Source of the DNA: Spirosoma aureum
GTDB lineage: Bacteria > Bacteroidota > Bacteroidia > Cytophagales > Spirosomataceae
Reading direction: 5' to 3'
DNA: 64,000 nt
Assembly: GCF_011604685.1 (NCBI RefSeq)
Contig: NZ_CP050063.1
Location: 6,675,001-6,739,000 of the forward strand
The notes beneath the pieces were generated by a model. That model had not been told where the DNA came from and did no database searches. It saw nothing but the letters and a program-made list of their open reading frames with translations. Below are positions 56,712-64,000 of the stretch, one piece after another (the stretch's first letter is position 1; the number at the start of each line of letters is the position of its first letter). A program made the translations under genes and the position numbers.

Positions 56712-58196
56712 ATGAAGAAACAAATTCTGCTGTTGATGGCTTTGTCGGGCCTGACGATTTCGTGCAGCGAACTGGATGAATCGGTGTATTCATCCATTTT
56801 TACGACCAACTTTTACAAAACAGCCTCCGATGCCGAAGCGGGAATCGCGTCGGTGTCTGGTTCACTGATCAACCTGTATGGCTTTCCGTTAGTGGCCGCG
56901 TCGGATTTCGCGGCCGATCAGGCTTATCCTCGTGCCGTTGTGGGTCGAAATACCATTACACTGTTTTCGTATGATCCGTACTACACAGCCCAGCGTAACT
57001 CAGGACGTCATGAAACCGAGGGCCCACAGGGTGTCTGGCGATTTAGCTACAAGGGTATCGAAAATGCCAACTGGGTCATTGAGAAAGTTCCTGCCATTCA
57101 GATGGATCCCCAGCGCCGGACGGAAATCGTTGCCGAAGCCTATGCCTTGCGGGCATTATACCACTGGACGCTCACCAAAACGTTTAACGAGATTCCAGTA
57201 AAGACCAGAGCAAGTAGCAGCGAAACTGAAGCGCTCGTTACCAAAAGTTCACGGGCCGACATCTATAAGCAGATTTACAGCGACTTAGAGCAGGCCATTG
57301 CCGGATTGCCCTCCTACTCAGCCAGTCTGGTGAAAGGTCGGCCTTCCAAAGAAGCGATTCTAGGCCTCTATGCTAAAGTGGCGTTGTACAACGAAGACTG
57401 GCCAAAAGCATTACAGATGGCGCAGACGACGATCAACTCGGGCAAATACGCGCTGATGCCAAACGTGCTTGACGTGTTCGATGTGGACAAGGAAGATGCG
57501 GCCCGTATCGAGAATATGTGGGCCGTTGAAGCCGATCGGGTAACGCCCAGCCGCTGGTTAACCGTCATGGGTATTGCCGGGCCCCGAAACAGTTCTGGCC
57601 CGGATTATGCCAAAGTATCCTTCGGGTCGTGGTTTGCGTATCAGGGTTTCTTTGACTCGTTTTCGCCCAGCGACAAACGACGTCAGTTGCTGGACACGAC
57701 CTATCGGGATGTGTCAGGTAAAATCGTTCCGCAGCGAGATATCACACCGGTAACGCCAAAAGGTGTTTTGATTCGTAAATACCGCGATCCGAACTCCATC
57801 GCAGAAGCCAACAACTGCAATTTCCCCATTATCCGGCTGGCCGACGTATACCTGGTTGCCGCCGAAGCCGAAGCGCGTCAGAATGGAGCGACAGCCGTAG
57901 CGTACGGGTACATCAATACGGTTCGAAAACGGGCGGGGCTGGGAGACCTGACTCCCGGCCTTGGCAAAGACGCTTTTATTGCCGCTGTTCTCCAGGAGCG
58001 TTCGTGGGAGCTGTTTGCTGAGGCTGACCGCTGGTTCGATCTGACCAGAACGAACACCTTCCTGACTGTAATTCCTAAAGCGGTAAACGATGTTTATCCC
58101 ACTCGTACTCCGCTGGCAAAACACCGGTATTACCCTATTCCGCTGGAAGAAATTCAGGCCAATCCGAAACTGACACAGAATCCTGGCTGGGAGTAG
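56712..58196 (+). CDS. susD: SusD/RagB-family glycan-binding lipoprotein
   Basis: 494 residues with a lipoprotein signal peptide ending at lipobox ISC (C18, followed by SELDES). Helical TPR-like scaffold segments typical of SusD are seen: FRSYKGIENANWVIEKVP, ERRTEIVAEAYALRALYHW-type (about 125-155), RPSKEAILGLYAKVALYNEDWPKAL, and the C-terminal NTVRKRAGL and ERSWELFAEADRWFDL..YYPIP. It sits on the SusC pore and binds the polysaccharide at the cell surface. It is encoded directly downstream of susC. Confidence 0.93.
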   Translation: MKKQILLLMALSGLTISCSELDESVYSSIFTTNFYKTASDAEAGIASVSGSLINLYGFPLVAASDFAADQAYPRAVVGRNTITLFSYDPYYTAQRNSGRHETEGPQGVWRFSYKGIENANWVIEKVPAIQMDPQRRTEIVAEAYALRALYHWTLTKTFNEIPVKTRASSSETEALVTKSSRADIYKQIYSDLEQAIAGLPSYSASLVKGRPSKEAILGLYAKVALYNEDWPKALQMAQTTINSGKYALMPNVLDVFDVDKEDAARIENMWAVEADRVTPSRWLTVMGIAGPRNSSGPDYAKVSFGSWFAYQGFFDSFSPSDKRRQLLDTTYRDVSGKIVPQRDITPVTPKGVLIRKYRDPNSIAEANNCNFPIIRLADVYLVAAEAEARQNGATAVAYGYINTVRKRAGLGDLTPGLGKDAFIAAVLQERSWELFAEADRWFDLTRTNTFLTVIPKAVNDVYPTRTPLAKHRYYPIPLEEIQANPKLTQNPGWE

Positions 58197-58240
58197 ATCA
58201 ATGCAGGATACTGTTCTATTATCAACTTTTTATTAATTCA

Positions 58241-60721
58241 ATGAAAACGTATTTTCTTTCTGTCTGCCTTATTGGATGGCTGCTTTCACAAGGTGATTTA
58301 TCCATCGCCCAGTCTAAAAAGTTGCCGTCTTACAGCGGAATTTACCCACAATTAGCCATGTATAATAACGAAGGTGAATGTGGTACAGGAGCTGTTGTCC
58401 CGTGGGCGGGTAATCTTTGGGTTGTAACCTACGGCCCGCATTTACCGTTTGGGTCGTCCGATAAATTATACGAAATAACCCCCGATTTAAAGCAGATCGT
58501 CCGGTCAGAAAGCATCGGCGGTACCCCCGCCAACCGGATGATCCATCCGGAGAGTAATCAACTATTTATTGGTCCCTATGCCATCGACAGCAAGGCAAAC
58601 GTTCGGGTAATTCCCTATAAAACGATGCCTGGACGTCATACGGGAAATGCCCGCCATCTGACCGATCCGACAGGAAAGATCTATTACGGAACGATGGAAG
58701 AAGGCTTTTATGAAGTAGATGTCAATACCCTGGCTCCGACTATGCTCTATGAGGATGGTAATGTCAATCGAAAAAAAGAATCGGATGAATCGAATAATCT
58801 GCAAAACACGTTGTTGCCGGGTGCACACGGCAAGGGGTTTTATTCTGGTCAGGGCGTTATGGTCTATTCCAATAATGGCGAGCCAGGTGCCAAAGCATTG
58901 GTCCAGTTCGACATTGATGCGGGCTCACTCTCGGAATGGAACGGTAAAGACTGGAAAGTAGTCCGACGAAATCAGTTTGTTGAGGTGACTGGTCCGGGTG
59001 GTATTTACGGGAATAAAAACCCGGAAACTGATCCAATCTGGGCTACCGGCTGGGATCATAAATCCGTGCTGCTGGGTGTGCGTGACAAAGCGACAGGCTG
59101 GCATTTTTTTCGACTTCCTAAAGCCAGTCATTCGTACGATGGTGCTCATGGCTGGAATACCGAGTGGCCCCGCATCCGGGATGTCGGCACAACGCAGCAA
59201 CCTGACTACCTGATGACCATGCACGGTATGTTCTGGCGGTTTCCTGGTGGTTTCACTGCAGCGAATACGGCCGGTATCAGACCCCGCTCAGCGTATCTGA
59301 AAGTGATCGGTGATTACACTCGCTGGAACGATCAGTTAGTTTTCGGATGCGATGATTCTGCTCAAAAAGAATTTCTGAATAAACGCAAAGTTAAAGGTAG
59401 CCTTGAAGGTCCCGGCCAGTCGAACTCAAATCTGTGGTTCACCCCCCTGAACTTACCCGATCAGCTTGGCCCAAACACAGCCGAGGGAGCGGTCTGGCTA
59501 AACGAACCGGTTAAAGCCAATGAAACCTCCGAGCCGTTTCTATTTGCCGGTTGGACCAATCGCTCGGCCTGGATTCAAAATAACAGCGATACCGATGTCC
59601 GGATTACGTTCGAGGTGGATAAAGCCGGAAAGGGTAGCTGGGTTTCACTGCAAACGGTGACCGTTGGTGGGCACAAGTCTACGCACGTACCCTTTAGCGC
59701 AGATACACCCGGCGAATGGATTCGGGTTAAATCGGACAAAGCCGCTAATTTATCGGCGCACTTCTCATATTCAGCGAACGATACGCGTTCTACGACCGCC
59801 GGTTCACTGTTTGCCGGGCTCAGCACTGTTTCAACGGCAAATACATCCGGTGGTTTGATGTATGGATTAGGTGCTAATCGGCGGGCATTGGGCATGGCGG
59901 CATCGACTTACAAAGGGGGGCAATCGACTGATGTTGGTTATTATGAACTGAATGCCAACATGCAACTCGTTCGGAAAGAGGATGCCGGAACGGTAAACGT
60001 TATCAAAACCAAGTTTGCTATTCCTCAGAACGTTGTGACGATTGACGAATCGAGTGTTTTGATTGTTGACGACAAGGGACGGCGCTGGCGGCTGCCACTC
60101 GGCAATAATGCCTATACTGCGTTGACAAATCAGGCCGCTCTCCGAATCTGCCGCGAAGTAGCGACAGAACGCGACCTGCTCAATTGCCACGGGACGTTCT
60201 ATGAATTGCCCGCCGAAAATGCCGATGGTTATGCTAAAATGCGTCCCGTTTCGTCTCATAATCTGCGCATCAATGATTATGCGTCATACCGTGGGCTACT
60301 GGTCATGACAGGTGTCGATATGAGTGCAGCCGGAAAGAATGAACACATTATTGTCTCGGACGATAAAAAGGCGGCCGTTTGGGCAGGAACCATCGATGAC
60401 CTCTGGAAACTGGGCAAACCAACGGGTCATGGTGGCCCCTGGAAAAACGCATCGGTGAAAGCCAATGAAGCCTCTGATCCCTATCTGATCGGCTTTTACG
60501 ACCAACGTAGTCTGCAACTTTCGCACAAAGCTGACCAGCCAGTAACCTTTACCATCGAGGCAGACCCGGTCGGCACGGGCGTCTGGATGACATATAAGTC
60601 ATTTACTGTCGCACCCGGAAAAGCGATCGACTATGAATTTCCGAAAGATTTTCAAGCCAGATGGATTCGCTTTAAAACGGACAAAACGTGCGATGCGACG
60701 ACATCGCTAAATTATAAATAG
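58241..60721 (+). CDS. secreted propeller-like protein with two repeated C-terminal modules
   Basis: 826 residues with a signal peptide (MKTYFLSVCLIGWLLSQGDLSIAQ). The first 400 residues are rich in short strands with GNLWVVTYG, GKIYYGTMEEGFYEVD and similar, fitting a beta-propeller. Two homologous beta modules follow at about 410-510 and 730-826, each with PxxAxVKANE.S.P(F/Y)L..(G/F), a W/K.S.T aromatic strand and WIR.K(S/T)DK. It starts 44 bp after the susD stop, so it belongs to the same operon and probably acts on the imported glycan outside the cell. I recognise no named enzyme family or catalytic residues. Confidence 0.7.
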   Translation: MKTYFLSVCLIGWLLSQGDLSIAQSKKLPSYSGIYPQLAMYNNEGECGTGAVVPWAGNLWVVTYGPHLPFGSSDKLYEITPDLKQIVRSESIGGTPANRMIHPESNQLFIGPYAIDSKANVRVIPYKTMPGRHTGNARHLTDPTGKIYYGTMEEGFYEVDVNTLAPTMLYEDGNVNRKKESDESNNLQNTLLPGAHGKGFYSGQGVMVYSNNGEPGAKALVQFDIDAGSLSEWNGKDWKVVRRNQFVEVTGPGGIYGNKNPETDPIWATGWDHKSVLLGVRDKATGWHFFRLPKASHSYDGAHGWNTEWPRIRDVGTTQQPDYLMTMHGMFWRFPGGFTAANTAGIRPRSAYLKVIGDYTRWNDQLVFGCDDSAQKEFLNKRKVKGSLEGPGQSNSNLWFTPLNLPDQLGPNTAEGAVWLNEPVKANETSEPFLFAGWTNRSAWIQNNSDTDVRITFEVDKAGKGSWVSLQTVTVGGHKSTHVPFSADTPGEWIRVKSDKAANLSAHFSYSANDTRSTTAGSLFAGLSTVSTANTSGGLMYGLGANRRALGMAASTYKGGQSTDVGYYELNANMQLVRKEDAGTVNVIKTKFAIPQNVVTIDESSVLIVDDKGRRWRLPLGNNAYTALTNQAALRICREVATERDLLNCHGTFYELPAENADGYAKMRPVSSHNLRINDYASYRGLLVMTGVDMSAAGKNEHIIVSDDKKAAVWAGTIDDLWKLGKPTGHGGPWKNASVKANEASDPYLIGFYDQRSLQLSHKADQPVTFTIEADPVGTGVWMTYKSFTVAPGKAIDYEFPKDFQARWIRFKTDKTCDATTSLNYK

Positions 60722-60746
60722 CCGTGGGCGCTTAACTCATAAGGTT

Positions 60747-60794
60747 GCAGCCGATGTGGTGGCGGTTTTGTGAAACCGCCACCACATCGGCTGC
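60747..60794. terminator. bidirectional terminator, 22-bp perfect hairpin
   Basis: Arms 60747-60768 and 60773-60794 are perfect complements of 22 nt with a 4-nt loop (TGTG). It lies between the convergent propeller-protein gene and the CE15 esterase gene. Confidence 0.85.
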
Positions 60795-60930
60795 TTTACA
60801 GATTAATTAAGGATGCTGGTCAGTACTGCACGTCGACAATCTCTTTTTCTCTCTTTTTAGCCAGATTTCGTTCTATTTCTTATCTCAACAATTTTAATAC
60901 ATACGAGAGAACTTACAACTAACCAACTTC

Positions 60931-62127
60931 TTACTTTTTTAAATGAGCGTTTGCAAATTTTATAAAATTGCTCCAATCGAAGGCCGTCAGGTTATGTTCT
61001 CCTTCTCGTATATGGTAGCCTAATTGTGAGTTAATAATGGGTTGATTTATAGCAGGAGGATCTGAATTTAGATTTGATTTGAGGCCGAATAAAGCATACA
61101 CTTTCTCGGCATTTTTTAACGATAAAAATGTTCCTTTAGGGTCGGCCCAAAGATCTTTCGAAGCGTTCGTCGCATAAAGCGGTCTTGGTGCGATAGCGGC
61201 AATCAGCATGTGCTGATCTATGGGCAACGAATCCTCGTTATTATTGAATTTTTTATAATGTCCTGTAAACCAGTGCGGGAAAACGGTATTGATTCGACCA
61301 ACTGTTTCGCCAAATCGCCTGCGGGATAGAGCAGCACCTGTGTTACCCGAACAATTAGTAACACATATTGCAAAACGTTGATCCTCGGCAGCCGCCCATA
61401 AAGACGCTTTGCCACCCCGTGAATGCCCCACAACGACTACCTTTTTCGCATCTATATCGGCATCTTTTTCAAAATAATCCAGTACGCGACTAGCACCCCA
61501 AGCCCAGGCACCAATGGCCCGCATACCGTTTTTTGCAGTCAATTGCTCAGGATATAACTGGAGCACTCCGTCTACGTATTTAGCCGTATCATCAGGAGCC
61601 AGATCGCTGACATGAAATGCCGCGATTGCATACCCGCTGTCAATTACCATTTCTGCCGGCCAGAAGTCACTTTTTTCCGCTCGGGTCGGGTCCGTATTAT
61701 TTTTACCCCGATTATTGATCAGCACGAAAACCGGAACTGGTTTTTTCTGCTTGTTAGGGACAAAAAGAACAAGATTTATTTTTACCGGCTTATTATTATT
61801 TACGACCTCAATAAGTACTTCTTTCAAGGTTGCTTTACCACCCATTGCGCCAGCATTTTCATTTTTTATCGAGTAAGTAAGTTGTCCATAGGATCTAGGC
61901 ATTTGGCCATACACATTCTCTTCAAAAAGTTTAATTATTTCCGGGCGCCTTACTTTTTCCCAGATCGCCTTGCTTTTAACAGCTACGTTACCAGTTGTTC
62001 TTAAAACGTCGGGTAACGTGTAAGGCGGAACTTTCGATTCGTCGTAATTTGCCTGAAAACCATTTTGGGCGTGCCCCTTGATTAGTATAACGAAAAAAAA
62101 GAAGGCTAAACTTTTTAAATATTGCAT
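60931..62127 (-). CDS. CE15-type glucuronoyl esterase
   Basis: 398 residues with a signal peptide (MQYLKSLAFFFFVILIKGHAQ). The CE15 pattern is clear: nucleophile elbow VVGHSRGGKASLW (S236), then CSGNTGAALSRRRFGETV (about 258-275), and the catalytic His in REGEHNLTAFDW (H378). CE15 enzymes cleave the ester between lignin alcohols and 4-O-methyl-glucuronic acid of xylan. It is convergent with the Sus operon. The downstream uronate would feed the KDG pathway genes at the left of the window if converted to tagaturonate or a related acid; that connection is inferred. Confidence 0.88.
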   Translation of the reverse strand: MQYLKSLAFFFFVILIKGHAQNGFQANYDESKVPPYTLPDVLRTTGNVAVKSKAIWEKVRRPEIIKLFEENVYGQMPRSYGQLTYSIKNENAGAMGGKATLKEVLIEVVNNNKPVKINLVLFVPNKQKKPVPVFVLINNRGKNNTDPTRAEKSDFWPAEMVIDSGYAIAAFHVSDLAPDDTAKYVDGVLQLYPEQLTAKNGMRAIGAWAWGASRVLDYFEKDADIDAKKVVVVGHSRGGKASLWAAAEDQRFAICVTNCSGNTGAALSRRRFGETVGRINTVFPHWFTGHYKKFNNNEDSLPIDQHMLIAAIAPRPLYATNASKDLWADPKGTFLSLKNAEKVYALFGLKSNLNSDPPAINQPIINSQLGYHIREGEHNLTAFDWSNFIKFANAHLKK

Positions 62128-62714
62128 GACGATGGATTAATGGTAAAAATTATTGACCCCTGAATACGTTTGTAAAGCCTGTCAGCCTACTTAATTATCA
62201 TCCTTCACCGATCAGGCTGACAGAGCGGTTTAAAGCTTTGTCAAAGGCAAACTCGCGCATTTAGTTGGAGGCTTAACAGGTATTGGTCAGTGGATTGCGT
62301 AACAAACTGACCACCTGTCCCTACATAATCTAAGATGATAATAATCAGAAAATTTACTCCATGAGATGGTCAGTTTTTGCAAAATAGCTGTCAGTTTCTA
62401 CCAAAAGGAGAAGATTTATACCTCCCCAACATCCATTTTGTGGCGGAACATAAGAATCGCTACCGAAAACCGGGACCATGCCGTTTGGCAGGTCAAGATG
62501 GCGTTGTAGTAGTAAATTAACTACTCAACCCACTTTCTGAAAACAAGAAACAGCAAGGCCGGCGAATGGTCCACGGCAATGTATTTCCCACAGAAAGTTG
62601 AGCCATTGCCGTAATTGGCAACCGTAAAGCTGGCTCTTTTATGGCTTCATTACGACCGAAAATCTGTCGGCTGGACAGCAGGTATGCTGTCCGATATATG
62701 TACGATACGCTGCA
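62128..62714. other. intergenic region between divergent genes
   Basis: About 590 bp with no supported gene. An 8-bp palindromic stem GGACAGCA/TGCTGTCC (62673-62680 and 62685-62692, 4-nt loop) lies 23 bp before the next start codon and could be an operator or leader hairpin. No clear TAnnTTTG element was found. Confidence 0.45.
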
Positions 62715-62915
62715 ATGAACAGACGGAATTTTGTAACACTCAGTGCTTCATCCCTTTGCCTGATTCCGGCACTGGGATTTAAGGGGATTATCCATAGAGT
62801 TCCCGCCAAACCAGCCTGGTTACTTGACTGGATAAAAATCAACGATCAGCAATTAGCCAATTATAAACCGATAAAGGTTACAGACCCAGCTAGTAGGTAT
62901 GTTGGGGGTATATGA
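62715..62915 (+). pseudogene. N-terminal fragment of frameshifted secreted (alpha/alpha)-toroid protein
   Basis: 66 residues with a twin-Arg-type signal peptide (MNRRNFVTLSASSLCLIPALGF) and the start of the mature protein (PAWLLDWIKINDQQLANY...TDPASRYVGG). The frame stops at TGA 62913-62915. Adding one base to the G run at 62904-62908 would join it to the frame that runs on from 62912. It is therefore the front part of one gene rather than a small protein. Confidence 0.65.
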
Positions 62916-64000
62916 ACGATATGGACATGCCGAATCCGCATTCTACGAGTGGGTTTATCATGCGGGCAAGCACTTTGATTGCCTGCCCGGAATCCGCTCA
63001 TTATCAATCCAGAGAGGTTCTAAAAGAGGTGGAAGATGCGGCTCGGGCTTTGCTTAAGATGCAGCATACCGATGGCACGATTGATTTGCTGGAAACCAAT
63101 TTCCATTCAACGCCCGACACCGCTTTCCTGCTGGAGAATATCATTCCGGCGTATAAATTTCTGAAGCAAGCCAATAGCAACGGTTCGGAAACAGCCATCG
63201 AATTACTAAAGACATTTTTGACAAAGGCGGGTGACGCCCTCAGTGTAGGAGGCATCCATACGCCCAACCACCGGTGGGTGGTATCGGCTGCACTGACAAA
63301 ATTAAACGAGGTGTTTCCTGATCCCCGGTACACCAAACGCATCGACCAATGGCTGAGCGAGCATATTGACCTGGACCCCGACGGCCAATTCAATGAAAAG
63401 AGCACCAATACCTATTCGCCCATCGTTGATCGATCGCTGATCATCATGGCCCGAGGCCTGAAAAAGCCGGAGCTATATGAACCGGTTCGCAAAAATCTGA
63501 TGATGACGCTTTACTACGTTCACCCGAACGGCGAGGTCGTGACGGAGGCTTCGAATCGACAGGACAAGGGCACCATCGGCACTATGGCCAGGTATTACTA
63601 CTGCTATCGCTACATGGCCCTGCTCGACAAAAACGGTGAAATGGCAGCCATATGTCGGTTAATTGAGAAGACTTGTCCCTCAGAGCAACTGGCGGGCTAT
63701 CTCGATTATTTCCTGGAAGACCCAGCACTCTGGAACGAACTACCCGCCAGCAAGCCCTTACCAACCAGCTACGCAAAAGCTTTTCCGTACTCAGGTGTCG
63801 TGCGTATCCGGCGAACGAACTGGGACACCACGCTCCTGTCGAACAATGCCAGCTGGCTCACCTTTCATAAAGGAAATGCGGTTTTACAAGGTATGCGAGT
63901 TGCGGCTTCCTTCTTCGGGAAAGGGCAGTTTCAAACCGAAAAAATTGAGCAGCAGGGCGATACGTGGGTTATGCAGAAATCGCTCGACAGCCCATATTAT
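62912..64000 (+). CDS. secreted (alpha/alpha)-toroid protein, main body (3' end outside window)
   Basis: The frame is open from 62912 (MNDMDMPNPHSTSGFIMR) to the right edge, at least 363 codons, and continues the protein begun at 62715 after a one-base frameshift. Paired helices with ARALLKMQHTDGTIDLLETNFHSTPDTAFLL-type sequence (given as region near 40-75), VGGIHTPNHRWVVSAALTKL (about 111-130) and TNTYSPIVDRSLIIMA (about 166-181) resemble the helical toroid of polysaccharide lyases and heparinase-like enzymes. The family cannot be fixed. It starts the + strand unit divergent from the CE15 gene, which fits a role in uronic-acid polymer breakdown. Confidence 0.65.
   Translation, partial: MNDMDMPNPHSTSGFIMRASTLIACPESAHYQSREVLKEVEDAARALLKMQHTDGTIDLLETNFHSTPDTAFLLENIIPAYKFLKQANSNGSETAIELLKTFLTKAGDALSVGGIHTPNHRWVVSAALTKLNEVFPDPRYTKRIDQWLSEHIDLDPDGQFNEKSTNTYSPIVDRSLIIMARGLKKPELYEPVRKNLMMTLYYVHPNGEVVTEASNRQDKGTIGTMARYYYCYRYMALLDKNGEMAAICRLIEKTCPSEQLAGYLDYFLEDPALWNELPASKPLPTSYAKAFPYSGVVRIRRTNWDTTLLSNNASWLTFHKGNAVLQGMRVAASFFGKGQFQTEKIEQQGDTWVMQKSLDSPYY

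Noticed and set aside
62520..62620. Possible insertion-sequence remnant from a partly matching inverted pair (CTCAAC...TTTCTG)
   Set aside because: Match needs a 4-nt gap and covers about 12 nt; no transposase trace or target duplication is seen.

Overview
The window looks like chromosomal DNA of a Spirosoma-like member of the Bacteroidetes (Cytophagales). The evidence is a SusC/SusD pair, TAnnTTTG-type promoter elements, a near absence of Shine-Dalgarno sequences, giant secreted RHS/YD-repeat proteins with a DUF6443-like start, and many lipoprotein or Sec signal peptides. There are no rRNA or tRNA genes, no CRISPR array and no intact insertion sequence. The genus is inferred from gene style, not from a marker gene.

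Layout. 1-3242: uronate catabolism (KDG kinase running in from the left edge, KDPG-type aldolase, tagaturonate reductase). It ends at a 28-bp perfect hairpin shared with a convergent glycerophosphodiesterase gene. 4606-10349: an unrecognised helical protein, ribokinase, a secreted ADP-ribosylglycohydrolase-family protein and a secreted six-hairpin-like protein. 10780-30598: a polymorphic-toxin and surface-protein island. It holds a 4418-residue secreted RHS protein with a C-terminal tip that has ADP-ribosyltransferase-like motifs, a zinc-ribbon candidate immunity gene 7 bp downstream, a small outer-membrane barrel, a second RHS-like protein and a tail-fibre-like protein. 30689-41136: a sulfatase, a Na+/H+ antiporter, and a run of small redox and detoxification-type genes (luciferase-like monooxygenase, Crp-type regulator, YceI, tautomerase, NTF2-like protein, nitronate monooxygenase, two metallo-beta-lactamase-fold hydrolases). 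It ends with a K+ channel that carries a C-terminal zinc ribbon.

42289-47233 is the most striking locus: a six-PAS soluble histidine kinase, a 125-residue photoactive yellow protein (PYP) homologue that keeps the chromophore cysteine and its hydrogen-bonding Tyr/Glu/Thr, an 83-residue unknown protein whose start overlaps the PYP stop, and a short AMP-forming ligase fused to an acyl-carrier-like domain. This reads as a light-sensing operon with its own chromophore-activating enzyme. The ligase ends before the usual A10 lysine motif.

47607-51843: a polytopic membrane protein split by an in-frame amber codon, a small Cys-rich secreted protein, an ECF sigma factor with a likely membrane anti-sigma partner, and an alpha/beta-hydrolase lipoprotein. 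51927-64000: a polysaccharide-utilisation locus with a DNA-binding/transmembrane/PKD regulator, SusC, SusD, a secreted propeller-like protein, a CE15 glucuronoyl esterase, and a secreted (alpha/alpha)-toroid protein broken by a one-base frameshift in a G run and cut by the right edge. With the uronate catabolic genes at the left end, the window fits a bacterium that degrades uronic-acid-containing plant polysaccharides.
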